A stretch of DNA of 64,000 nucleotides, taken from Collinsella sp. AK_207A (GTDB lineage: Bacteria > Actinomycetota > Coriobacteriia > Coriobacteriales > Coriobacteriaceae). The DNA lies in contig NZ_CABWID010000010.1 of NCBI RefSeq assembly GCF_902501965.1, positions 62,001 through 126,000 of the forward strand. The letters run 5' to 3'. A program made the translations under genes and the position numbers. Under the pieces are notes generated by a model that was given only the letters and a program-made list of their open reading frames with translations, searched no databases and was not told the origin of the DNA. Positions within the stretch are counted from its first letter, which is position 1, and each line of letters begins with the position of its first letter. Positions 16,957 to 26,800 of this stretch are shown here, in pieces.

Positions 16957-17598
16957 GGTGCCTACCGATTTACCGTAACCTTCAGCAATTGCAGTCTTAT
17001 AGGCTTTCCTATCATCTCTTCCGTCCTGGGTGAAGATGCCCTGCTGATAGCCTCTATTGCGCTCATTCCTGTCAACATCTTAGTCTTCACGGTTGGCGTG
17101 CTTATGTTTACCGGAGAAGCCTGCAGCCTGCAGCAGCAATTGCATAACCTAGCTGTGTGCTTTCGTTCTCCCACGCTTCTGGCAAGCATCACTGTAGCGG
17201 TGTGCGTCCTTTTGCATGTGAACGGTCTGGGAGCACTTGGCGACTCGCTCTCACTTGTGGGACAGATGACAACACCGCTTGCTTTGCTACTGACGGGATC
17301 ATCGCTCGCCAACTATTCACCTGCAACCATGCTTGATAACTGGCGCGCCTACGTGGCAACAGCGGGACGTCTACTTGTTGCGCCACTTCTGGGGCTTGTC
17401 GCTTTGCGGCTGCTGCCCATTGGGCACGAGACGGTAACCATCCTCGTACTGGAGGCGGCCATGCCCGTTGGCAGCAACGGTATCCTTTATTGTCTACAAT
17501 ATGGCAAGGACACCCAGCCCATGGCTCAGTGCACCTTTCTTACCATAATTGGAGCGCTCGCAAGCATTCCACTGGTAACGTTACTTGCCGCTGGATGA
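16957..17598 (+). pseudogene. AEC-family transporter, 5' end lost at an IS junction
   Basis: About 213 residues of an auxin-efflux-carrier (AEC, malate permease-like) protein are open from the IS remnant to TGA at 17596-17598. The conserved motif YRFTVTFSNCSLIGFP appears at the very start, and several membrane helices follow. AEC proteins are about 310 residues with ten helices; the first 100 or so residues are gone. The junction with IS3 copy 2 is at about 16945-16957. Codon use is more AT-rich than in neighbouring genes. The protein could only be made in a shortened, non-functional form from an internal ATG such as 17098. Confidence 0.8.
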
Positions 17599-17639
17599 GC
17601 AGCCCCCGCGGCTCCCTACTGAGCCCAACCCGCGTCCCC

Positions 17640-18842
17640 CTACGCGTTGAACACGTAGCGGTCGAGGCGGTCGAACGCCTCCTGCACGCGTGAGAGCGGC
17701 AGCGCCAGGTTCATGCGCACGTGGCACGGGCCGTGGAACATGCGGCCGTCCTGCACGGCAACGCCCACGTCCCAGGCCGCCCGCTCAACATCGACGATGC
17801 CCTTGCCATGTGCCCGGCACCATTCGCCGCAATCGATGAACAGCATGTACGTACCCTGCGGCCGGCACGCCGTCACGCCCTCGAAATGCTCGGCCATGTA
17901 GCCGAGGGCGAAGTCGACGTTACCCGCAATGACCTGCCTCAACTCGTCCACCCACTCGTAGCCCTCCGGCTCGTACGCCCCCAGCAGGGCATGCATGGAG
18001 AGCACGTTCATCTCGTTGTAACAGCTCTTGGAAGACGCCGAGTTCACCCGGTCACGCAGGTAGTCACTGTAGATCACGTGATAGGAACCAACCAGCCCCG
18101 CCAGATTGAACGTCTTGCTCGGGGCGTACAGCGCAACCGTGCGCATCCGCGCATCCTCGCTCACACTCTGGGTCGGCACGTGGCGATGTCCCGGCAGGAT
18201 GATGTCGCTCCAGATCTCGTCGGACACCACCGTGCAGCCGTAGCGCCGGAACAGCTCCATGGCCTGTTCGATCTCTTCGCGTTCCCACACGCGCCCGCAA
18301 GGGTTATGCGGCGAGCAGAATACGACGGCGTGGATGCGCTGCTCGGCAAGCTTCTGCTCCATGTCATCGAAGTCCATACGCCACACGCCGTCCCGAATCA
18401 CCAGCGGAGAGTTCACGATGCGGAAGCCTGCGTTCTCGATGCTATGCGTGAAGCCGATGTAGGTGGGACTGTGCACCAGCACCTTGTCGCCGGGATTGCA
18501 GAAGCTCTGCAGCGTGGAGACGAGCCCGCCCAGCACGCCGTTCTCGTAGCCGATGTGCCTGGGCTCCAGCCCCTCCACCCCGTTGCGACGATGCTGCCAC
18601 TCGATGATCTTCTGAAAGTACTCCTCGCGCGGTTCGAAATACCCAAACACCGGATGCTGAGCGCGGGCGACCAGCGCCCGCTGGACGCTGGGCACACAAG
18701 GGAAATTCATGTCGGCCACCCACATGGGGATGAGATCGAAGCCTTCGCGCGGGGCAGCGGGGGCATTGCCCTTTCCCACGCCGTCAACGGCGACGGCATC
18801 GAATCCGGCCCTCTCCAGCCTTGAGGTGAAATCGTACTTCAT
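17640..18842 (-). CDS. malY: MalY/PatB-type PLP aminotransferase or cystathionine beta-lyase, copy 2
   Basis: This 400-residue PLP enzyme is strikingly similar to copy 1 (5484-6692) along its whole length. The PLP lysine lies in YAPSKTFNLAGLVGS and the PLP Asp in VSDEIWSDI. The Arg for the substrate carboxylate lies in HVRMNLALP. Both copies end DRYVFNA. Substitutions are spread evenly, so this is an established paralogue, not a fresh duplication. It is in the opposite orientation to copy 1. It probably cleaves C-S bonds of cystathionine or cysteine conjugates. The 18843-19043 gap holds its promoter region and nothing else recognisable. Confidence 0.88.
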   Translation of the reverse strand: MKYDFTSRLERAGFDAVAVDGVGKGNAPAAPREGFDLIPMWVADMNFPCVPSVQRALVARAQHPVFGYFEPREEYFQKIIEWQHRRNGVEGLEPRHIGYENGVLGGLVSTLQSFCNPGDKVLVHSPTYIGFTHSIENAGFRIVNSPLVIRDGVWRMDFDDMEQKLAEQRIHAVVFCSPHNPCGRVWEREEIEQAMELFRRYGCTVVSDEIWSDIILPGHRHVPTQSVSEDARMRTVALYAPSKTFNLAGLVGSYHVIYSDYLRDRVNSASSKSCYNEMNVLSMHALLGAYEPEGYEWVDELRQVIAGNVDFALGYMAEHFEGVTACRPQGTYMLFIDCGEWCRAHGKGIVDVERAAWDVGVAVQDGRMFHGPCHVRMNLALPLSRVQEAFDRLDRYVFNA

Positions 18843-19043
18843 GACATCGTCCTTCCCGAGCGCCGAAGACGCCGGCGCGACGTCCCCCTATCCGTTGGCA
18901 TCCATCCTACCTTTGATTGCACGGCGCGTCTGCGGGCAACACCGATTCGCAAAGAGTCGCGAGCGAAAAAAGATGGATGCCGAAGGGTTTTCGACGGGTC
19001 GTGCCGAATAAGCGCGCACGAGGCAGTGACCCACCTCCCGTAT

Positions 19044-19080
19044 GAAAAAACGGGGCGGTTCACTCTCGCAGCCGCCCCGC
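19044..19080 (-). terminator. Terminator of the beta-glucoside operon
   Basis: The stem CGGGGCGG/CCGCCCCG (19051-19079) is followed on the minus strand by TTTTTT. It sits about 55 bases after the EIIBC stop codon. Confidence 0.8.
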
Positions 19081-19134
19081 CAAGCAAGGGGAATATCTCC
19101 TCATGCGCCGCGCGAGCGCCCAGCCCTCGCGCGC

Positions 19135-20535
19135 CTACACGCCCGTCTTAGCCAGTTCGCGCTTACCCAGCACGTAGGTCACCACGAAGGCGATCACCAC
19201 GGCGAGGACCATGACGATCATCGACCACATCAGGTTACCGCCAGTCCCATCCGGGTTGATGTAGGCAGCGAACGAGATGAAGCCCGGCGTGGAGATAACG
19301 TACTGGGTCATACCCACGAAGCCCGCGATCAGACCACCGATGCCGCCGCCCACCATGGCGCCCACGAGCGGAAACCGCTCGGTGAAAAGCACGCCGTACA
19401 CGGCGGGCTCGGTGATCCCGCACAGCGCCGTCACGCCCGCGCCGACCGCCACGGAACGCTTCTCTACGCTCTTGGAGATAAGCGCCACGGCCAGGCACGC
19501 GCCGCCCACGGCCACGTTTGCCGGCGCCATGCCGGTGCAGATCAACGGATCAGAGCCAACCTCTGCCAGCAGCGCGAACACGATGGGATAGGTAGCGTTG
19601 TTCATGCCGAAGAACACCAGCCACGGCGTACCGAGGCCGATGATTGCCACGGCCAGCGGAGGCGCCACGCGGTAGATGGCCAGCACACCGTCGGAAAGCC
19701 AGGTGCCCACGGTGTTGCCGATGGGCCCGAGCACAATCAGCGTCACGGGCACGGTGATGAGCATGGTGATGAGCGGCACGAAGATGGTGCGCAGGTACAC
19801 GGGCATGTTCCGCTGCAGGAAGCGGTAGACTACGCTCATGAACAGCACGCCCAGGATGACCGGGAACACCGTGGAGTTATAGGTGATGGACTGCACCGGG
19901 ATGCCCAGGAAGTCCAGGGTCACGTCCTCTTGGATGTTCATGGTGAAAAAGAGCAGCGTGGCACCCAGGAACGCTCCCAAGAAGCCGTTGGACTTCAGAC
20001 GCTGAGCGGCCGAGAAGCCGATGAACACCGGCAGGAAGTAAAACGTAGCCTGGTTCAGGTAGTAGAACACCTGGTAGGTACCACTATCGGACGATACGCC
20101 TGCAAAGGTGGTCAGGAGCGTGAGCACGGCTCCGGTCAGGCCGCCGGCCACGAGCACCGGAATCACCGGGCTGAAGGTACCTCCGATGAACGAGAGAACG
20201 GCGTTCGCCACACCGCCCTTCGCAGCCTGGGCGTCTTCCTTGGCGGCGGCCGCATCGTCTACCTCGCCCGCGGCGTCGATGCCCTCGATCTTCTCGAACT
20301 CCTCGTACAGCTGGGCCACGTCCTGACCGATTACGAATTGGTACTCGCCGTTCTGCACTACGAGGTTCAGCACGCCGGGAATCTGCTTGGCCGCGACCTC
20401 ATCGATCTTGCCGGTATCCACCAGGTTCACGCGCAAGCGCGTCATGCAATGGGTGACGTTTCGAATGTTCGCCGCACCACCACACACCTGAACGATTGCA
20501 GCCGCAATACCGGCGTAGTCCTTCTTAGCAGCCAT
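19135..20535 (-). CDS. PTS EIIBC, beta-glucoside family
   Basis: This 466-residue permease has an N-terminal EIIB domain (about residues 1-85) with the phosphorylated Cys in THCMTRLRVNL. A linker follows, then an EIIC domain with about ten helices, including GITEPAVYGVLF. BglP-type proteins usually end in an EIIA domain; it is absent here, so a separate EIIA such as that at 10326-10871 is needed. The ATG at 20535 has AGGGGAG upstream and overlaps the end of the 6-phospho-beta-glucosidase gene by 11 bases, so translation is coupled. Substrate: a beta-glucoside such as cellobiose, arbutin or salicin, judged from the enzyme partner. Confidence 0.92.
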   Translation of the reverse strand: MAAKKDYAGIAAAIVQVCGGAANIRNVTHCMTRLRVNLVDTGKIDEVAAKQIPGVLNLVVQNGEYQFVIGQDVAQLYEEFEKIEGIDAAGEVDDAAAAKEDAQAAKGGVANAVLSFIGGTFSPVIPVLVAGGLTGAVLTLLTTFAGVSSDSGTYQVFYYLNQATFYFLPVFIGFSAAQRLKSNGFLGAFLGATLLFFTMNIQEDVTLDFLGIPVQSITYNSTVFPVILGVLFMSVVYRFLQRNMPVYLRTIFVPLITMLITVPVTLIVLGPIGNTVGTWLSDGVLAIYRVAPPLAVAIIGLGTPWLVFFGMNNATYPIVFALLAEVGSDPLICTGMAPANVAVGGACLAVALISKSVEKRSVAVGAGVTALCGITEPAVYGVLFTERFPLVGAMVGGGIGGLIAGFVGMTQYVISTPGFISFAAYINPDGTGGNLMWSMIVMVLAVVIAFVVTYVLGKRELAKTGV

Positions 20536-22006
20536 GGGTGATCTCCCCTCCCCAATCCTGTCCGTTCGATTTGATGAGCTTGGAGTACCAGGCAAACGAA
20601 TCCTTCTTGATGCGCTTGCACGGCGGCAGCGTGCCCGCTGCCTCGGCCTCGTTCAGCTCGTCGTCCGTCACGTCCACGTACACCAGGCCATAGCGCTTCT
20701 CGATGCCGTTGCCCGTGGACAGCAAGTCCGTGAACGACCACGGGTTGTAGCCGATCACCTCGCAACCGTCCTCGACGGCCAGCCCCAACTGGTAGATGTT
20801 TTCGCGCAGGAAGTCGATGCGGTACTGATCGTGAATCTCGCCGTTGGCGTCCTTGTGCTCGTGAGCGCCGAACCCGTTCTCGGTGATCATCATGGGCAGG
20901 TGATAGTGATCCCACATGTAGCGCATAAGGTAGCGCAGCGACACCGGGTCGATCTCCCAGTCCCAGTCGGTGTACTCCACGTGGGGGTTGTACACCAGCT
21001 GGTAAGCACCGGGTACCACGGGAAACACCAGATTACCCTTTTCGCCCGTCTTGTTGAGATCATAGCTATGCGGCTTCGCATCGGCCGGAGCCCATTTAGC
21101 GGTGTTGGAGCGATAGCAATTTATGGCGAAGAAGTCGATCTTCGCGGACTTCATCAGCTCCTCATCGCCGGGCTCGATACCGGGATCGATGTCGTTATTC
21201 TCCCAGTACGCACGCACGAACTCGCTGTACTCGCCATGCGCATAGGTATCGTTCCAGATCTTCTCGGTGAACTCCTCCGCGTTCATGGCCGCAATCTGGT
21301 CCATGGGCTCGCAAGAATAGGGGTAGATGGGCACCATGCCGGGCACCGGACCGATCTTGCCCCCGGGCACCAGCTCGTGGCACAGATTCACGGCCGTGGC
21401 GTGGCAGAGGTTGATGATGTGGTTGATGCGCCACTGATCACGGAACCAATCGGTGCAGCCCTTGGAAACGCCCAGCCAATCGCCGTAGGCGATTTGCATG
21501 TTTTGCTCGTTGATGGAGAGCCAGTACTTCACGCGGTCACCGAAGGTCTCAAAGCACACACGAACGTAGCGCTCGAAGGCCTTGATGGTCTCGCGGCTCT
21601 TCCAACCGCCCAGCTCCTCCTCGACCCACAGGGGCATATCGTAGTGGTACAGCGTGACGATAGGCTCGATACCATGCGCCACCAACTCGTCGATGAGCGC
21701 GTTGTAGAAAGCCAGGCCCTCAGCGCTCACTTTGCCGTCGGACGCCGGGATGATGCGCGGCCACGCGAGCGAGAAGCGGTAGCTCGTGAAGCCGCACTCC
21801 GCCATGAACGCCACGTCCTCCTTGAAGTGGTGGTAGTGGTCGGCGGCGATGAAATTGTCGGCAAAGGGCTTCTTGGTCTTGGAGTTGATATCGATGATGG
21901 ACACGCCGCGCCCACCTTCGTTCACACCGCCCTCCACCTGCCAAGCGGCACTCGAGGCACCCCAGAAGAACCCTTCCGGGAACCTGGGATCATGATCGTA
22001 GTGCAT
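20525..22006 (-). CDS. 6-phospho-beta-glucosidase, GH1
   Basis: This 493-residue cytosolic GH1 enzyme hydrolyses beta-glucoside 6-phosphates delivered by the PTS to glucose-6-P and the aglycone or glucose. The N-terminal signature is FPEGFFWGASSAAWQVEGG. The acid/base Glu lies in WLSINEQN, where Asn-Glu-Gln replaces the more common Asn-Glu-Pro, and the nucleophile Glu in MMITENGFGAHE. It is the first gene of a two-gene operon with EIIBC. The preceding RpiR-type gene on the same strand is the likely regulator, and a 46-base perfect hairpin lies between them. Confidence 0.94.
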   Translation of the reverse strand: MHYDHDPRFPEGFFWGASSAAWQVEGGVNEGGRGVSIIDINSKTKKPFADNFIAADHYHHFKEDVAFMAECGFTSYRFSLAWPRIIPASDGKVSAEGLAFYNALIDELVAHGIEPIVTLYHYDMPLWVEEELGGWKSRETIKAFERYVRVCFETFGDRVKYWLSINEQNMQIAYGDWLGVSKGCTDWFRDQWRINHIINLCHATAVNLCHELVPGGKIGPVPGMVPIYPYSCEPMDQIAAMNAEEFTEKIWNDTYAHGEYSEFVRAYWENNDIDPGIEPGDEELMKSAKIDFFAINCYRSNTAKWAPADAKPHSYDLNKTGEKGNLVFPVVPGAYQLVYNPHVEYTDWDWEIDPVSLRYLMRYMWDHYHLPMMITENGFGAHEHKDANGEIHDQYRIDFLRENIYQLGLAVEDGCEVIGYNPWSFTDLLSTGNGIEKRYGLVYVDVTDDELNEAEAAGTLPPCKRIKKDSFAWYSKLIKSNGQDWGGEITHGC

Positions 22007-22109
22007 GTGGTTCTCCCTTGCTTACTCGGGAGGGCGTCCCCGCCCTCATGTTGCGAGACGGTGCCGAGCTCTGGCATGCACCCAACATACCGAGTTGCAG
22101 GAAACGAAG

Positions 22110-22155
22110 GGGTTCGCAGATGGAACCCTGAAAATAGGGTTCCATCTGCGAACCC
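22110..22155. promoter_or_regulatory. Perfect 20-bp inverted repeat upstream of the beta-glucoside operon
   Basis: Arms 22110-22129 and 22136-22155 pair without mismatch around a 6-base loop. No T-run follows on the minus strand, so it is not a classic terminator. It lies about 105 bases before the GH1 start and 80 bases after the regulator stop. It could be an operator, a leader hairpin or a REP-like element. The flank GAAACGAAGGGGTT is shared with 2094-2107, before metA. Confidence 0.6.
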
Positions 22156-22236
22156 TTGCGAGGTCAGACGGTTGTTTTTGAGCGGTGGGCGGCGGGGCTG
22201 TAGACCGTGGGACGCTATCGGACAGACAGAGGGGCG

Positions 22237-23124
22237 CTATCGGGCATCCTCTTCCGCATCCCCACCGTCGTCGCAAAAGAGCGTGAGGTAGCGGTTGTAC
22301 AGCAGGTCGAAGAAATAGTTGACCCCATACTTGGTGAACACGGTGCGCCGCCGCCGGTAGCTCTGGCCGGGCTCAATCTCCTTCAGCAGAAAAACGTCGT
22401 CGTAGTGCGACACGGACTCCGCATTGGGATTGAGCGTCACCAGCACCTTCCGGCCCCGGCACGTGGACAGGTCGTTAGCAACGGCGCGCGCGAAGTTGCC
22501 CGTGGCAGAGATGACGACCACCAGGCCCTGCTCATCCATGGTAGAGAGCCGGGCTTCGTCGCCCTGGGAATCTGTGAGGATATCGACCAGCTTATGGGCG
22601 TAAAGCATGCACTGCTGGAAGTCGTGGACCGCCATGCTGGAAAAGTCCGAGGCGACGAGCACCACCTCGCTGGCACCATGCATGATGTCGGCTAGGCGAT
22701 CGAAACGGTCCTGGTCCACCATGCGATTGATTTCCTCGCACATGCCCGCCATGGAACTCGCCAGGTGGTTTCGATAGTCCGCGTGCAACGCGTAGTCCGA
22801 GAAGTAATCCCAGTGATGGCTCCACTCGTAGTTGGAATCTTTGATATCCGAGAAATTGTCGAAGCCGATGGACTGGCAGAAGCGCCGCATACCGGAGCGC
22901 GAGGTGTAGCATTCCCCTGCTACGTCGTACACGTTCAGACGCTCAAGATGCTCGAAGTGCTGCAGGAAGTAGCGCGCAAGCACGCTTTCCAGACTGTCGG
23001 CGCGTGCCCGGTTGATAACGGTGAAAAGCGAGTTCATCAGACTGAAGTGCCGCAGGCTGAACGAGGAAGAGGGGACGTCCTCGTAGCCGTCGAACGTCTG
23101 CGCATATGGGTCCTGCTTGTCCAT
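22237..23124 (-). CDS. RpiR/MurR-family sugar-phosphate regulator (HTH + SIS)
   Basis: This 295-residue protein has an N-terminal HTH_6 region (about residues 15-95, with SLFTVINRARADSLESVLAR and VYDVAGECYTSRSGMRRFC) and a C-terminal SIS domain (about 125-260). The SIS domain includes VVLVASDFSSMAVHDFQ and VVVISATGNFARA. Such regulators bind sugar phosphates and repress or activate nearby catabolic genes. Position next to the GH1/EIIBC operon makes that operon its likely target. The start at 23124 is a choice: it has only a weak AGAGAT site, and an open frame extends to 23289. Confidence 0.82.
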   Translation of the reverse strand: MDKQDPYAQTFDGYEDVPSSSFSLRHFSLMNSLFTVINRARADSLESVLARYFLQHFEHLERLNVYDVAGECYTSRSGMRRFCQSIGFDNFSDIKDSNYEWSHHWDYFSDYALHADYRNHLASSMAGMCEEINRMVDQDRFDRLADIMHGASEVVLVASDFSSMAVHDFQQCMLYAHKLVDILTDSQGDEARLSTMDEQGLVVVISATGNFARAVANDLSTCRGRKVLVTLNPNAESVSHYDDVFLLKEIEPGQSYRRRRTVFTKYGVNYFFDLLYNRYLTLFCDDGGDAEEDAR

Positions 23125-23310
23125 ACAGCGACCAATCTCTCGTGTCAACTGGCCTGACTGTATCACATGGTCCAAATCAGGAAGAACAATGTGGTTGATT
23201 AGGACTTCGTACGCTCTTTGAATCAGAATCGGTTCTCTATACCAAGGCATCTTCGGGCACGTGCTTCGTTGAGTTCTGCCCCTATCCACAGTCTATGGAT
23301 CCCGCAATGC

Positions 23311-23816
23311 AAACTTCGTCAAGTTGGTAGGGGTTTTGAGCTCCCGCCGGCAAACCAGGCCGAGTCGGTAGGGGTTTTCCGAGGGACCTCGACCTATGTC
23401 ATCCATCATCCCCAGACAAATCCCAGGTAGATGAGGTGGCAAAAACTCGCCTACTTTGGCATGGCCCCAAACCCCCTACCAAGTCGGCTACTTTTCCGTT
23501 GCGCCACTCGAAACTCCTGCCAAACTGGCAAGGTTTGGCGTGGGCAGAAGCCTCGCGCCCAGCGGCAGGAGGGTTTCGCAGCCCACAACCCAAACTTGGG
23601 CGGTAGTTTACGGGTTTCGGGCCCCGCGGTAAAAACCAAGCCGATACTTTACGGGTTTTCCGGCCCCCGCCGAGTAGCCGCAAAACTGGCGCGCTCGCTA
23701 CCTGGTCATTCTTGCGGCGACCACCTCAGGCTACCCCGCCGCCCCGGCAAAACCCGTAAAGTATCGGCCTGGTTTCCCGGCAGGCTCCCAAAACCCGTAC
23801 ACTATCCCCTCGGTTT
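23311..23816. repeat. Cluster 2 of the dispersed AAACC...GGTTTT repeat family
   Basis: At least six units fill the 23125-23822 gene-free gap. They are 23311-23337 and 23352-23378 (core GGTAGGGGTTTT), about 23469-23495 (inverted), 23631-23659 (GATACTTTACGGGTTTT), 23749-23775 (AAAACCCGTAAAGTATCGGC) and 23790-23816. Units occur in both orientations with cores that vary but ends that stay AAACC and GGTTTT. The last unit ends 7 bases from the mfd stop codon. No open frame here looks like a gene. Confidence 0.7.
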
Positions 23817-23822
23817 ACCTCG

Positions 23823-26800
23823 CTACTCGTCCTCCGAGTCACCCAGGAGCGCCACGAGCGCAAGGGCGGCCTGCACGGGGCCGCTCCCGGGCGCGCCGGC
23901 ATCGATCCCGCGACCCAGACCGCTTCCCGCACCCGCTCCGGCACGATACGGTACCTGGATCTTGCGACTCCGGGGAAAGTTCACCGCGCCCAGCCGGCTC
24001 CGCAGGTCAAGCGCCACATCGCGCGGCACGTCAACACCCTGGAACACCAAGCGCCCGCCCGTCAGGCTCACGCTCTCCATGCCCAGGCGTCCCGCGCGAA
24101 TGCGCAGGCGGTTGCGGTCGAACAGGTTCAGTGCGGCCTCCGGCAGCTCTCCATGCTCGTTCTCGCAATCTTCCTGAATCGCGTCGATTGCAGCAAGTGT
24201 ATCCGCCGCCGCAAGGCGGCGATACACCATAACCCGCTGGTCAACGGCGGGAATAAAGTCCTCCGCCAAGAAATAGTCGGCCGGCAGGTTGATGCCTACC
24301 ACCTGCGGCTCCACGTTCGCGCCCTCGTCGCCGCGAGCCTCGGCAACCGCCTGCCCGAGCATCTGCGTGAACAGGTCGAAACCCACACTCGAGAGGTTGC
24401 CGTGCTGCTCCGCTCCTACCAGCGATCCGGCGCCGCGAATCTCCAGGTCGCGCATGGCGATACGCATGCCGCTCCCCAGGTCCTGGAACTCGGAGAGCGC
24501 GGTCAGACGCTCGGTTGCCTCCTCGGTCAGCGGAATCTCGCCGGGGAAGAGGAAGTACGCGTACGCCTGCGTGCTCGAACGGCCCACACGCCCCTTGAGC
24601 TGGTACAGCTGCGCCAAACCCAGCCGCTGCGAGTCCTCGATGATCAGCGTGTTCGTGTGCGGGTTATCGATACCGCTCTCGATGATCGTGGTCGCCACCA
24701 GCACATCGATCTTGCCGGCCGCGAACTCGATCATCACGTCCTCGACCTCGCGCGGGCTCATCTTGCCGTGCGCCACGCCCACGCGCGCCTCGGGCGCAAC
24801 CTCGTGCACGCGCTCCACGGCATCGTCGATGGTCTTCACGCGGTTGGACACGTAGTACACCTGCCCGCCACGTCCCACCTCAAGGCGAATCGCCGCGCTC
24901 ACCACGTCCGGGTCGTACTCGCCCACGTGCACGGCCACGGGCCGGCGGCCGGTCGGCGGCGTGGTGATGAGGCTCATGTCGCGCACGCCGGAAATCGCCA
25001 TCTGCATGGTGCGGGGAATGGGCGTTGCCGAGAGCGTGAGCACGTCGATCTGCTCGCGCAGGTTCTTGAGCTGCTCCTTGTGCTGCACGCCGAAGCGCTG
25101 CTCCTCATCGATGATGACCAGGCCCAGACGCTGCGGGTTCACATCCGCCGAGAGCAGGCGATGCGTTCCCACGAGCACGTCGACCTTGCCCTCGGAGAAC
25201 GCCGCGAGCGCGCGCTTCTGCTGCGCCGGCGTGCGGAAGCGGCTGAGCACCTCCACCTCCACGCCAAAGGGGGCAAAACGATTGAAGAAGGTCTCGTAGT
25301 GCTGCTGGGCGAGGATGGTGGTGGGGCAGAGCACCATGACCTGGCGGCCGCTGTCCACGCATTTGAACGCCGCGCGCAGCGCGACCTCGGTCTTGCCAAA
25401 ACCCACGTCGCCGCAGAGCAGGCGGTCCATGGGCTTGGGCGCCTCCATGTCGGCCTTGATGTCGGCGATGGCGTCAAGCTGGTCGTGCGTGGGGTCGTAG
25501 GGAAACGACGCCTCCATGTCGAGCTGCTCCGGCGTGTCGGGCGGGCAGGCAAACCCCGTCACGCTGCTACGTCGGGTGTAGAGGTCGACCAGGTCGAAGG
25601 CGAGCTTCTTTGCCGAAGCCCGCGCCTTCGTGGTGGCGCGCGCCCAGTCGGCGGTGTTCAACCGCGTGAGCCGCGGGTTCTCGCCGTCCGGGCCTACGTA
25701 GCGGCTGATGCGGTCTACCTGCTCGAGCGGCACGTAGAGCTTGTCGCCGCCGGCGTATTCCAGCAGGAAGTAGTCGCGTTCCTTGCCGCCGACCTCCTGG
25801 CGCACGATCTCAGAGAACAGCGCCACGCCGTGCGTGGCGTGCACCACGTAGTCACCGGGTTTGAAGGGAAAGGTCACCTGCGTGATATCCACATGCCGAC
25901 GCGAGCGGCCCTGGACGCGGCGAGCATCCATGCGCGCGTTCAGGTCTGCGAGCGAGAAGACGGCAAGATGCGCCTCGGGTATCACGGTGCCGGCAGGCAG
26001 CGGCGCGTCCACAAAGGTGACGCGCCCGCGCGTGATGGTGGGCACCGTGGGCACCGCGCCGTCCAGGCCGCGCGCGTTCAGGGGGTCGGCATCGCGCTTG
26101 AGCAGCGTCACCTGCACGCGCTCCCCCACCGCGCCCGTGTTCTCGGGCGCTACCTGCAGGCTTTCCTCAAAGGGAATGCCATCATCGGTAAACGAGAGCT
26201 CGAGCGACTCACGCGCCCCGCGATCGGGGATGGCGAACACGCAGGCATAATGGCTGTTCACAACCTCCTGGATGCGTCCGATAAAGCGGCTGTCCGAACC
26301 GGCGATGGCCGGCTGCTCAGTCTTGAGCTCAGCCGTAACCGCACCGCCCGCGCGGATGATGCTCACCAGGTTGAGACGCTGGTTGCGGCCGAAGTCCAGC
26401 GCGTTCGGCCGCACGTACAGCCCCTCGAGACTCGCGACCTTAGCGGCTCCCGCGCGCTCCTCCAGCTCCTCGTACGCACGGGTGCAATCGTCAAAGAGCG
26501 CACGCGGCTCCGAGAGCACCACGAGCACGGTCTCGGGCAGATGCGCGAGCGGGGTGTCCGTGTGCGCGTAGAGCAGCGGTAGGAACCTATCGAGCTCGGG
26601 TGTGGCAATGTGGTTCTGCGCGAGCTCCAACAAGGCGGCGAGCTGCGTGTCCTCCTTGGCGGGCAGGTAGAGCGCCCGCGAAAGCCGCGCCACGGCGTCG
26701 TCGGTGAGCGCCAGCTCGCGCACGGGGCTGATGCGAATCTCTTGCTCGTCGCCGATGGTCTGGCCGGTGCTCGCCACCATGGTGCGGATGCGATCGATCT

